Of a stretch of 64,000 bases of DNA, positions 44,394 through 52,088 are shown piece by piece (the stretch's first letter is position 1; every line of letters begins with the position of its first letter). The stretch is from Cohnella xylanilytica (GTDB lineage Bacteria > Bacillota > Bacilli > Paenibacillales > Paenibacillaceae). The DNA is taken from positions 62,001-126,000 of the forward strand of contig NZ_JACJVR010000052.1 of assembly GCF_014212175.1 (NCBI RefSeq), read 5' to 3'. The position numbers and the translations under genes are program-made. The notes under the pieces were generated by a model, which ran no database searches, was not told the origin of the DNA, and saw only the letters and a program-made list of their open reading frames with translations.

Positions 44394-44627
44394 ATGGCAA
44401 ACGATCGCAACTCCAATCAACTCGTCGTCCAACAAGCCCGCGCCGCCTTGGAGCAATTGAAGTTCGAAGTCGCTCAGGAGCTGGGCATCCAGATCCCTCA
44501 GGACGGATATTACGGCAACGTCGTCACTCGCGACACCGGCCGCATCGGGGGCAACATCACGAGACGGCTGGTCGAGATCGCCGAGCACCAGCTCGCGGGA
44601 ACGTCCAACGTCCGCAACTTCCGCTAA
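44394..44627 (+). CDS. Alpha/beta-type small acid-soluble spore protein
   Basis: A 77-residue SASP that coats forespore DNA, protects it in the dormant spore and is degraded at germination. It has the family core NQLVVQQARAALEQLKFEVAQELG with the germination protease site at Phe24-Glu25-Val26-Ala27, then DGYYGNVVTRDTGRIGGNITRRLVEIAEHQL. A strong AGGAGGTGA site and a sigma-G-like promoter lie upstream, and a terminator lies downstream. Confidence 0.97.
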   Translation: MANDRNSNQLVVQQARAALEQLKFEVAQELGIQIPQDGYYGNVVTRDTGRIGGNITRRLVEIAEHQLAGTSNVRNFR

Positions 44628-44637
44628 CGGCGAACAA

Positions 44638-44677
44638 CCGCCTGCTCCGGCCTTCCGGCCGGGCGGGTATTTTTTTG
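44638..44677 (+). terminator. Rho-independent terminator after the SASP gene
   Basis: CCGCCTGCTCCGGCC paired with GGCCGGGCGGG, then TATTTTTTT. Confidence 0.92.
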
Positions 44678-44711
44678 CCCCCGCATCGATCGAATTCCGG
44701 GAGGAGACGCC

Positions 44712-45116
44712 ATGATCTCGTTCGTTCTGACGCTCAAGAGAATGATCTCCGGCCTCCTTCACGCGTTCAGGGAGAAGAGCTTCCGGACGCTGTTCGCGCT
44801 GACGCTGATCATTCTCCTGTCCGGCACGATGTTCTATCACGAGGCCGAGCGCTTCAGCTATATCGACGCGTTGTTCTTCAGCGTCATGACGCTGACGACC
44901 GTCGGCAGCGCGGAGCTCGCTCCGCATACCGTCTTCGGGAAGATCTTCACCATTCTCTACGCGTTCGCCGGGATCGGCATTATTTTCGGGGTCATCTATT
45001 ATGTCGGGAAGGGCATCCACTTCTCCTCGTCGAAGCCTAAGATGCGGAGCGCAGGGCCGGACGGCGAAGACTCCGCGGAAGAAGAAGGTTCGAAGGGAAG
45101 GAGGAAGGACTCGTGA
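44712..45116 (+). CDS. Two-transmembrane ion-channel-like protein with atypical filter
   Basis: A 134-residue protein with the outer helix (about 25-40), pore loop and inner helix (about 76-98) of the Ion_trans_2 family. The filter segment reads MTLTTVGSAEL (60-69 region) instead of the potassium-selective TVGYGD, so selectivity is uncertain. There is no RCK domain; the C-terminus is a charged Lys/Glu tail. It starts a three-gene plus-strand run with an EamA-like and a YihY-like membrane protein, and its stop overlaps the next start (GTGA). Confidence 0.82.
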   Translation: MISFVLTLKRMISGLLHAFREKSFRTLFALTLIILLSGTMFYHEAERFSYIDALFFSVMTLTTVGSAELAPHTVFGKIFTILYAFAGIGIIFGVIYYVGKGIHFSSSKPKMRSAGPDGEDSAEEEGSKGRRKDS

Positions 45117-45538
45117 CCTGGCTCGTTTACGCGCTTCTGTCGGCGGCGACGGCGGCGCTCGTGGCGATCTTCGGCAAGATCGGGCTGAAGGACATCGACG
45201 CCAATACGGCGACGGCCGCCCGCTCCGTCATCATGGCCGTCTTCCTGCTCGTCGTCGTGGCGGTCCAGGGCAAGTTCAGCCAGCTCGGCGAGATCGTCTC
45301 CCATCGCAAGGCGCTGGCGTTCATCGGCCTCAGCGGCGTGGCCGGGGCGCTGAGCTGGCTGTTTTATTTTCTCGCGCTCAAGTACGGCAAGGTCGCCCAG
45401 GTCGGCCCGATCGACAAGCTCAGCGTCGTGATCGCGGTCGTTCTCGCGTTCCTGTTCCTCGGGGAGAAGATCACGCTGCTGAACGGCATCGGGGTCGTCC
45501 TGATCGCGGCGGGAGCCATTCTGTCCGCGCTGAAGTGA
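45113..45538 (+). CDS. Half-size EamA-family transporter
   Basis: A 141-residue membrane protein with five hydrophobic helices, one EamA (drug/metabolite transporter) repeat: WLVYALLSAATAALVAIFGKIGLKDIDANTATAARS at the start and FLGEKITLLNGIGVVLIAAGAIL at the end. Full-size EamA transporters have two repeats, so this one probably dimerises. The substrate is unknown. The GTG start at 45113-45115 overlaps the channel gene stop. Confidence 0.88.
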   Translation: MTWLVYALLSAATAALVAIFGKIGLKDIDANTATAARSVIMAVFLLVVVAVQGKFSQLGEIVSHRKALAFIGLSGVAGALSWLFYFLALKYGKVAQVGPIDKLSVVIAVVLAFLFLGEKITLLNGIGVVLIAAGAILSALK

Positions 45539-45598
45539 ATCGATCGGGTCCCGTCCGGGTAATACGAAGCAAATCCGGTTCGCCAGGAGGGATGCCGA

Positions 45599-46429
45599 AT
45601 GAACCTCTCCGCCAGAGCGTGGACGCTTCTTCGGAACCTGATCGCCAGATTCCGGGAGGACGACGTGCCGTCGCTGGGCGCCCAGCTCTCCTACTACTTG
45701 ATTCTGTCTTTTTTCCCGTTCCTCATCTTCGTCCTCAGCCTCCTCGGCTACGCGCGCCTGTCGCAGGACGATCTCATGGACATGCTGCTGAAGCTGCTTC
45801 CCAGCGACACGGGGGAGTCGGTCCGCGGCATCGTCGAGGAAGTGACCTCGAACCGGAGCGGGACGCTGCTCTCCTTCGGCCTGCTCGGCTCGATCTGGAC
45901 GGCGTCGGGCGGCGTCAACGCCATGATCAAGGGGCTCAACAAAGCGTACGACGAAGAGGAGAACCGCCCGTTCTGGAAGGTCCGGGGCCTCGCGCTCGCC
46001 TCCACCCTCGTGCTGGCCGCCGTCATTCTCGTCAGCATGGTGCTGCTCGTCTTCGGGAAGACGATCGAGGAGCACGCGTTCGAGAAGCTGGGCGTTCCGG
46101 ACAACTGGTGGAAAACGTGGAACGTCGTGCAGTTCACCGTCCCCGTGCTCGCGTTGTTCCTCGTGTTCCTGCTGCTGTACCGGATGACTCCCAACCGCAG
46201 GCTGACTTGGCGCGAGGTGATGCCGGGGTCGGTCTTCGCCTCCGCGGGCTGGATCGTCTCCTCCCTGCTCTTCTCGTTCTACGTCAACAACTTCGGCCAC
46301 TATTCGAAGACGTACGGAAGCGTCGGAGGCATCATCGTGCTGCTGATCTGGCTGTACATCACCTCGATCATCGTGCTGCTGGGAGGAGAGCTGAACGCCG
46401 CCCTGGTGGAGAAAAGGGGACGGCGATAA
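45599..46429 (+). CDS. YihY/BrkB-family inner membrane protein
   Basis: A 276-residue protein with six predicted helices and the YihY (formerly RNase BN) signatures DDVPSLGAQLSYYLILSFFPFLIF, GSIWTASGGVNAMIKGLNKAYDEEENRPFW, LYRMTPNRRLTWREVMPGS and the closing LYITSIIVLLGGELNAAL. The ribonuclease annotation often attached to this family is not supported by its membrane topology. Function is unknown. A purine-rich site (CAGGAGGGATGCCGA) precedes the ATG. Confidence 0.93.
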   Translation: MNLSARAWTLLRNLIARFREDDVPSLGAQLSYYLILSFFPFLIFVLSLLGYARLSQDDLMDMLLKLLPSDTGESVRGIVEEVTSNRSGTLLSFGLLGSIWTASGGVNAMIKGLNKAYDEEENRPFWKVRGLALASTLVLAAVILVSMVLLVFGKTIEEHAFEKLGVPDNWWKTWNVVQFTVPVLALFLVFLLLYRMTPNRRLTWREVMPGSVFASAGWIVSSLLFSFYVNNFGHYSKTYGSVGGIIVLLIWLYITSIIVLLGGELNAALVEKRGRR

Positions 46430-46468
46430 GGGCCGTCCCTCAACCGGTCGGTTGAGGGCGGCCCTTGT
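46427..46468. terminator. Bidirectional hairpin between convergent genes
   Basis: AAGGGCCGTCCCTCAACC paired with GGTTGAGGGCGGCCCTT, a 17-bp nearly perfect stem between the YihY and Rieske genes. T-runs are short on both strands. Confidence 0.7.
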
Positions 46469-46483
46469 TCGCGTATCGGACGG

Positions 46484-47467
46484 TCAATCCGTGCCGAACG
46501 AGACGCCCAGCTCCTTAAGCTTGCGCCGGTACGCGATGGCGACGCGGTCGCACTTCAGGTGCAGCTCCGCCTGCAGGTCGAGCGGCAGCAGCTCCGGCTT
46601 CTGCGCCTGGACGATAACCTTGTCCTGCTCGAGCAGCGTGTTCTGGAAGCCGACGAACACCTCGTCCGGGATGTCCTCGCCGTAGTTGCGAAGCTGCAGC
46701 ATGAAGGCGGTGCACGTCGTCTCCGATTCGGGCAGGACGAACAGGAACAGGTGGAACAGCTCGTCGCTCCCGTCCGCCCGCTTGACGAGCCGGACGCCGG
46801 TCGGCGAGAACGCTTCGTACACGTACCGGCTGTTCACGCCGCGCCCGCGGCCGTCCGGATCGGGCTGATAGACGACGATCTCGTCCGAGCGAAGCACGCC
46901 GTCCTCCTCCCGGACCGAATAGTCGTCGATCTCGGGGTAGCGGCTGTCGCCGAGCAGCCCTTCGTGGACGAACATCAGGTGCGAGACGTCGAGGAAGTTC
47001 TCGACGACCCGCGGCGCCGACGCCTGCACGGGATAGGGCCCCATTCGCAGCGGGATCAGCTCCGGGTCGACGTGCTTCGCATAGAGCGGCTCGGGGTCCT
47101 TCGGCGTTCCGAGGCAGACCCAGACGAAGCCGAGGCTCTCCGCGCAGGCGAACGCCGGAGTCCGGGCCTTGGTCGGGATCGCCTGGCCCTTCGGGAGCGC
47201 GGGGATGCAGACGCAAGCCCCGCTTCCGTCGTACTGCCAGCCGTGGTACGCGCAGACGAGCCGGTCGTTCTCGACGCGGCCGAGGGAGAGCGGCACGCCG
47301 CGGTGGATGCACAGGTCGCGCATCGCCTTCACGCCGTCCGCCGTCCGGAAGACGACGACGCCCTCGCCGAGCACGCGCACGCCCTTCGGCTTGTCGGTCA
47401 CTTCCTCCGACAGGGCGACCGGGTGCCATTCGTCCCACAGCGCGGGATCGCGGATCGCGTTGGACAT
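46484..47467 (-). CDS. Rieske non-haem iron oxygenase (ring-hydroxylating type)
   Basis: A 327-residue oxygenase large subunit. It has an N-terminal Rieske 2Fe-2S domain with Cys53-x-His55 and Cys72-x2-His75 (CIHRGVPLS, CAYHGWQYD). The catalytic domain holds the facial triad motif NFLDVSHLMFVHEG (Asp160, His163, His168). It resembles VanA-type demethylases and hydroxylases; the substrate is unknown. No ferredoxin or reductase gene is adjacent, so electron donors lie elsewhere. The ATG has GGAGG 8 nt upstream. A BMP-type binding lipoprotein gene lies just upstream in the same direction, hinting at oxidation of an imported purine-like compound. Confidence 0.9.
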   Translation of the reverse strand: MSNAIRDPALWDEWHPVALSEEVTDKPKGVRVLGEGVVVFRTADGVKAMRDLCIHRGVPLSLGRVENDRLVCAYHGWQYDGSGACVCIPALPKGQAIPTKARTPAFACAESLGFVWVCLGTPKDPEPLYAKHVDPELIPLRMGPYPVQASAPRVVENFLDVSHLMFVHEGLLGDSRYPEIDDYSVREEDGVLRSDEIVVYQPDPDGRGRGVNSRYVYEAFSPTGVRLVKRADGSDELFHLFLFVLPESETTCTAFMLQLRNYGEDIPDEVFVGFQNTLLEQDKVIVQAQKPELLPLDLQAELHLKCDRVAIAYRRKLKELGVSFGTD

Positions 47468-47556
47468 TCGGGCTGCCTCCTTTTCCAGGGATAGATGGGG
47501 TTGGTTCGCCGGGTACGCGTTCGGACGCGAATGACGGGACGGTCAGGATGGGATCA

Positions 47557-48738
47557 TCAGGACGGGATCGTTCCTTTAACTCCTTGGACGAACCAGGTCA
47601 TGTTCAGAATGTCTTCGTCGGACATCGTCTGTCCCGCCGGCACCTTCTCCTTCCCTTGCTGATCGAGCAGCGGGCCTTGGAACACGTCGATTTTGCCGTC
47701 GATCATGTCCTGCTTCAGGCTCCCCACCAGATCCTTGACGTCCTGCGGCACGCTCTTGCCGAGCGGGGCGAGGTCGACGATGCCGTCCTTCAGCCAGCCC
47801 CAGTAGCTCTCCGGCTTCCAGGTGCCGTTCATCCAATCCTTGATGTTCTTCTCGTAGTAGGGCAGCCAGTTGAACACGTTGTTGGAGATGTAGTGGTCCG
47901 GCGCGTACTTGTTCATGTCCGAGTCGTTGCCGATGGCGAACTTGCCTCGTTCGGCCGCCGCCTGGATGCCCGCCGGGGAGTCCTGGTACGTCGCCAGCAC
48001 GTCGACGCCTTGGTCGAGCAGGCTCTCGGCCGCTTGGCGCTCGACGGTCGGATCGTACCACGTGTTCGACCAGACGACGCTGACGTCGATATCGGGGTTG
48101 ACGCTCTTGGCGCCCAGCGCGAACGCGTTGATCGTGTAGATGACCTCCGGGATCGGGTAGGCGCCTACGTAGCCGAGATGATTGTTCTTCGTCATCTTGC
48201 CGGCGGCCACCCCGACGAGATAGGACGTCTGGTAGGCGCGGCCCATGAAGGTCGACAGGTTGTCGGCCGTTTTGTAGCCGGATGCGTGCAGGAACTTGAC
48301 GTCCGGGTACTTCTTGGCCACGTTGACCATCGAGTCCATGTAGCCGAAGCTCGTCCCGATGACAATGTCGTTGTTCTGCGCCAGCTCCGTGAACACGCGC
48401 TCGGCGTCCGCCCCCTCCGGCACGTTCTCGACGACCGTCGCCTTGAAGCCGAATTCCTTCTCGAGCGCGAGGCGGGCCTGGTCGTGCTGGTACGTCCAGC
48501 CCCCGTCTCCCGGCTCGCCGATGTAGACGAATCCGACGCGAGGAACCTTCTTCTCGGACGAAGCCGGCGTCGAGCCGGATGCCGCCTCCGTCGCCGGCGC
48601 GGATCCGCTCGGGCTGCCGCCTGGAGCGGATTCGCCGTCGTTGCCGGAGCCGGCGCCAGTGCCGGAGCTCGAGCTCGAGCAAGCGGTGACGAACGCGAAT
48701 AATAGCGCGATGGATAAGGACAGCCAGGCTTTTCTCAT
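47557..48738 (-). CDS. BMP/Med-family substrate-binding lipoprotein (nucleoside type)
   Basis: A 393-residue lipoprotein. It has a signal peptide with lipobox FVTAC (Cys20), a Ser/Gly/Pro-rich spacer (about 21-62), then a Bmp (basic membrane protein, PnrA-like) domain. Visible motifs are RVGFVYIGEPGDGGWTYQHDQARLALE, VIGTSFGYMDSMVNVAKKYPDVKFLHASGYK, GRAYQTSYLVGVAAGKMTKNNHLGYVGAYPIPEV and NDSDMNKYAPDHYISN. Family members bind purine nucleosides or related bases for ABC import. No ATPase or permease genes adjoin it. A sigma-A-like promoter lies upstream. Confidence 0.9.
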   Translation of the reverse strand: MRKAWLSLSIALLFAFVTACSSSSSGTGAGSGNDGESAPGGSPSGSAPATEAASGSTPASSEKKVPRVGFVYIGEPGDGGWTYQHDQARLALEKEFGFKATVVENVPEGADAERVFTELAQNNDIVIGTSFGYMDSMVNVAKKYPDVKFLHASGYKTADNLSTFMGRAYQTSYLVGVAAGKMTKNNHLGYVGAYPIPEVIYTINAFALGAKSVNPDIDVSVVWSNTWYDPTVERQAAESLLDQGVDVLATYQDSPAGIQAAAERGKFAIGNDSDMNKYAPDHYISNNVFNWLPYYEKNIKDWMNGTWKPESYWGWLKDGIVDLAPLGKSVPQDVKDLVGSLKQDMIDGKIDVFQGPLLDQQGKEKVPAGQTMSDEDILNMTWFVQGVKGTIPS

Positions 48739-48799
48739 TTTCTCGTCCCCCTGATGAATACGATAGATTATCTTACGCTAAATGTCGCGAATTAGATTG

Positions 48800-48829
48800 A
48801 AGATACTTCGATAGTCTGATTCACGTCAA
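48800..48829 (-). promoter_or_regulatory. Putative sigma-A promoter of the BMP lipoprotein gene
   Basis: On the minus strand TTGACG (48824-48829), 18-nt spacer, TATCTT (48800-48805), about 60 nt before the ATG. Confidence 0.5.
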
Positions 48830-49013
48830 TAAATATGACTTGGTTTCGGTTTTCCACCCATTTTGAGTCGTTTTCATTGTGCAGGATGCTTATATGCGAT
48901 ACTTTTTTTGCCATCCTCGCGGGCGATGACTGCCTCTCGACTCCGAGATCTGGCGCGCGTCATAACGGAGGCGGCGGGCCGCGAGCGGCACGCAGATGTC
49001 CGCCCTTAAGCGC
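48830..49013. other. Intergenic stretch with nothing recognised
   Basis: Between the BMP promoter and the terminator of the small unknown gene. No start with a ribosome site, RNA fold or repeat stands out. Confidence 0.4.
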
Positions 49014-49054
49014 GACAAAGAAGCCCCTCCCGGCTCTAGCTCCGGAAGGGGCTT
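49014..49054 (-). terminator. Rho-independent terminator
   Basis: The minus strand has AAGCCCCTTCCGGAGC paired with CCGGGAGGGGCTT, then CTTTGT, 32 nt past the small gene stop. Confidence 0.75.
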
Positions 49055-49085
49055 CCGATAAACCGCGGCCAGCCGCCCCGCGATC

Positions 49086-49223
49086 TTAGCGGTTGTGCGG
49101 CGTCGCCGGCGCGTTCTGGGCGGGATGGACTTCGCTCTGGCTCGTCTTGATCGTCTGCTCCGCGAATTCCTCTCCCCGCTTGGCGTACATGTTGCCCTTG
49201 TTCTTCTTGAATTTATCGCCCAT
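49086..49223 (-). CDS. Small hydrophilic protein of 45 residues, unknown
   Basis: The translation begins MGDKFKKNKGNMYAKRGEEF and ends APATPHNR. It is basic at the start, acidic in the middle and has no hydrophobic stretch. GGGGG lies 9 nt before the ATG and a terminator follows the stop. Its start overlaps the end of the upstream gene by 11 nt. The composition is like small spore or stress proteins, but I recognise no family. Confidence 0.6.
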   Translation of the reverse strand: MGDKFKKNKGNMYAKRGEEFAEQTIKTSQSEVHPAQNAPATPHNR

Positions 49224-49575
49224 TCGGCGGAACCCCCTTCAAATGTCGATCCAACTGCTCCCGAATGTCGCCGTACTCGACGAGCCGGCGGCCGAACTCG
49301 ACCCGGTCTTCGGCCGCGCCGTGGTTCGGTCCCGCGAACATCCGGGTCGTCACGTCCTCGTACGCCGAATGCAGGCTGTTGTCGAACCAATCCGCCTCCG
49401 TGTCCGCGTCGTTCGCGATGACCCGCACGAGTTGGTAGCGCCCGCCGCCCTCCGACCGGAAATACGCGAGCAGATGCGGGCTGCGGCTATGGTCCGTCTC
49501 CACCTCGACCTCGGCGTACCTTCCGCTGCCCCGATCCAGGATCCGGCGGAACGCCGCGTGCCGAATCGTCATCAT
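49213..49575 (-). CDS. Conserved hypothetical protein (120 residues)
   Basis: A soluble, mixed alpha/beta protein (RHAAFRRILDRGSGRYAEVEVETDHSRSPHLLAYF, then RYQLVRVIANDADTEADWFDNSLHSAYEDV). No signal peptide, membrane segment or catalytic motif is recognised. GGAG precedes the ATG pair. It lies 18 bp after a second unknown gene and overlaps the 45-residue gene, so the three probably form one operon. Confidence 0.65.
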   Translation of the reverse strand: MMTIRHAAFRRILDRGSGRYAEVEVETDHSRSPHLLAYFRSEGGGRYQLVRVIANDADTEADWFDNSLHSAYEDVTTRMFAGPNHGAAEDRVEFGRRLVEYGDIREQLDRHLKGVPPNGR

Positions 49576-49593
49576 GACGCTCCGTCCCCCTTG

Positions 49594-49947
49594 TCAGTCG
49601 AGAAAATGATGTTCTTCGATATGGCGCTTCGTCTCTTCCGTTCCCAGCTCGTACAGCAGGCCGTACACGCCCTTCAATTGCCCGGCGTACTCTTCGTTGG
49701 CCCGCTCGTCCGACGAGCTCAACCATCCGCTGAAGTGCATGGCGGCCGCTTCGTCCGCGCTGGACAGCTCCTCGAACTTCTCCTGGAGCTTGTTCAGCTC
49801 CTCCTCGTTGGCGCGAATGGCGAATTCGAAGGGGGCGGCCTCCTTGTCTTCCAGAATCTGCCCCGCTCCTACGGCTACGTAATACGTTTTGCGGTCGTCC
49901 CCGATGTTCCATCCCTCCTTGGCCCTCGACGCTCCCAGGTCGTCCAT
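49594..49947 (-). CDS. Conserved hypothetical protein (117 residues)
   Basis: An acidic, soluble protein. The N-terminal beta part (WNIGDDRKTYYVAVGAGQILEDKEAAPFEFAIRANEEELNKLQEKFEEL) is followed by helices ending in TEETKRHIEEHHFLD. No known family is recognised. It leads the three-gene unit and is divergent from asnB, with which it shares a 200-bp upstream gap. Confidence 0.65.
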   Translation of the reverse strand: MDDLGASRAKEGWNIGDDRKTYYVAVGAGQILEDKEAAPFEFAIRANEEELNKLQEKFEELSSADEAAAMHFSGWLSSSDERANEEYAGQLKGVYGLLYELGTEETKRHIEEHHFLD

Positions 49948-50150
49948 CCCCTATAATCTCCCCCCCATCCCGTTCTTATGTCGGCACCGCCGCGGCCGGC
50001 CCCGGAAATTCGCCCAGGCCGCCAGAGTCAAAACGCCGCCGAACGGAATATGGTGAATCCGGGACGTTTATCAGGGTTTGAATATGTCCGCGACACGCGC
50101 GATGACCGACCGCGGCAAGATTCGCTGCAAATCCGTAGGGAGGAATAGAT

Positions 50151-52004
50151 ATGTGCGGAATTACGGGATGGATTGATTGGCGGGAGGACTTGACGAAGCA
50201 AGCCGATATCGTGGAGAAAATGACGGAGACGATGGAGCTGCGCGGACCGGACGCGTCCGGGACGTGGCTGTCGCGGCATTGCGCCTTCGGGCACCGCCGC
50301 CTGAGCGTCATCGATCCGATCGGCGGGGCGCAGCCGATGGTTCGTCCGGCCAAGAGGGCCGAGGACCAGGATGTCGTTCTCGTCTACAACGGGGAGCTGT
50401 ACAACGCGGCGGAGCTGCGCAAGGAGCTGGAAGGACTCGGCCACGCGTTCCGCACGACTTGCGATACGGAGGTGCTGCTGCTCGCGTACGTGGAATGGGG
50501 AGCGGCCTGCCTGGACCGGTTCAACGGCATCTTCGCCTTCGCGATCTGGGAGACGGCGGAGGAGCGTCTGTTCATGGCCCGCGACAGGCTCGGCGTCAAG
50601 CCTCTGTTCTACCGGCGCGAGGAAGGCCGCCTGCTGTTCGGCTCGGAGCCGAAGGCGATTCTGGCCCACCCGGACGTCGAGCCGGAGATCGACGGGGAAG
50701 GGCTCGCCGAGCTGTTCGTCATCGGACCGGCGCGCACGCCGGGGCATGGCGTCTGGAAGGGAATGTCCGAGCTGAAGCCGGGGCACTTCCTGACGTACGA
50801 CCGCGACGGGCTTCGCACGTCCGCCTACTGGAAGCTGGAGAGCCGGCCCCACGAGGACGACGAGAAGACGACGGCGGAGACGGTCGGGGCGCTGCTCGCG
50901 GATACGCTGGAGCGGCAGCTCGTCTCCGACGTTCCGGTCGGGACGCTGCTGTCCGGCGGGCTCGACTCCAGCGCCCTCACTTCGCTCGCCGTCCGCTATT
51001 ACGGACGGACCGGCCAAGGCCAGGTGAGCACGTTCTCCGTCGATTACGTGGACAACGACAAATACTTCACGGCGCACGACTTCCAGCCGAACTCCGACGC
51101 GCCGTGGATCAAGCGGATGCAGGAATACCTGGACACGAAGCACCACCCGATCCAATTCGATACGCCGGAGCTCGCGAACGCGCTCGAAGCCGCCGTGCTG
51201 GCGAAGGACTCGCCGGGGATGGCGGACATCGACGCTTCCTTGTATCTGTTCTGCCGGGAGATCAAGAAGAACGTGACCGTCGCGATCTCGGGAGAAGCGG
51301 CCGACGAGATCTTCGGCGGCTATCCTTGGTTCCACCGGAAGGAGGCGCTCGAAGCGAACACGTTCCCGTGGTCGCTCGCCCCCGAGCTGAGGGAGAGCGT
51401 TCTGTCGGCGGAACTGAGGGAGAAGATTCGTCCCCGCGACTATTTGGCCGACCGGTACGCCCAGGCGCTCGCCGAGGTGCCCGAGCTTCCCGGGGAAGAC
51501 GAAGCCGCCCGCCGGATGCGCCGGATGTCGTACCTGAACGTCACGCGCTTCATGCCGACGCTGCTGGACCGCAAGGACCGGATGAGCATGGCCGTCGGCC
51601 TGGAGGTCCGGGTGCCGTATTGCGACCACCGGCTTGTGCAGTACGTGTTCAACATCCCGTGGGAGCTGAAGATGGCCGGAGACCGCGAGAAGGGCATTCT
51701 CCGCAAGTCGCTCGAGGGCGTGCTGCCGCACGACGTCCTGTACCGGAAGAAGAGCCCGTATCCGAAAACCCACAATCCGGGCTACCTGAACGCCGTCCGG
51801 AGCAGGCTGCTGGAGCGGCTGGACGATTCCTCCTCGCCGCTGCTTCCGCTCATCGACGTCGCCAAGATCCGCGAACTCGCCAGATCGGCGGACGCCCGCT
51901 CCCATCTTCCGTGGTTCGGCCAGCTCATGTCCGCGCCGCAGCTGTTCGCCTACCTGCTGCAATTCGACTTCTGGCTGCGGCGGTACAAAGTGCGGATCGT
52001 GTAG
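50151..52004 (+). CDS. asnB: Asparagine synthetase (glutamine-hydrolysing), AsnO type
   Basis: This enzyme makes asparagine from aspartate, ATP and glutamine. The 617 residues have an N-terminal class II glutaminase domain with catalytic Cys2 (MCGITGWIDW), RGPDASGTW and YNGELYN. The C-terminal synthetase domain has the PP-loop LLSGGLDSSALTSLA, EAADEIFGGYPWF and the late RKKSPYPKTHNPGY. Bacillus has three paralogs; AsnO acts in sporulation and the length and start resemble that one. GGGAGG lies 7 nt before the ATG. Confidence 0.93.
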   Translation: MCGITGWIDWREDLTKQADIVEKMTETMELRGPDASGTWLSRHCAFGHRRLSVIDPIGGAQPMVRPAKRAEDQDVVLVYNGELYNAAELRKELEGLGHAFRTTCDTEVLLLAYVEWGAACLDRFNGIFAFAIWETAEERLFMARDRLGVKPLFYRREEGRLLFGSEPKAILAHPDVEPEIDGEGLAELFVIGPARTPGHGVWKGMSELKPGHFLTYDRDGLRTSAYWKLESRPHEDDEKTTAETVGALLADTLERQLVSDVPVGTLLSGGLDSSALTSLAVRYYGRTGQGQVSTFSVDYVDNDKYFTAHDFQPNSDAPWIKRMQEYLDTKHHPIQFDTPELANALEAAVLAKDSPGMADIDASLYLFCREIKKNVTVAISGEAADEIFGGYPWFHRKEALEANTFPWSLAPELRESVLSAELREKIRPRDYLADRYAQALAEVPELPGEDEAARRMRRMSYLNVTRFMPTLLDRKDRMSMAVGLEVRVPYCDHRLVQYVFNIPWELKMAGDREKGILRKSLEGVLPHDVLYRKKSPYPKTHNPGYLNAVRSRLLERLDDSSSPLLPLIDVAKIRELARSADARSHLPWFGQLMSAPQLFAYLLQFDFWLRRYKVRIV

Positions 52005-52011
52005 CCGTAAG

Positions 52012-52045
52012 GGCGCCTCCATCCGATCGGGCGGAGGCGTCTTCG
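52012..52045 (+). terminator. Hairpin after asnB
   Basis: GCGCCTCC paired with GGAGGCGT, followed by CTTCG; the T-run is weak. Confidence 0.5.
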
Positions 52046-52088
52046 CCTTGCCCGGCAAGTCCGGACGTCCCGGCCGATTCCGGTCGCC

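Noticed and set aside
44712..45538. Frameshifted single transporter gene
   Set aside because: The two frames overlap by 4 nt in a normal GTGA junction and encode different families (channel-like and EamA-like).
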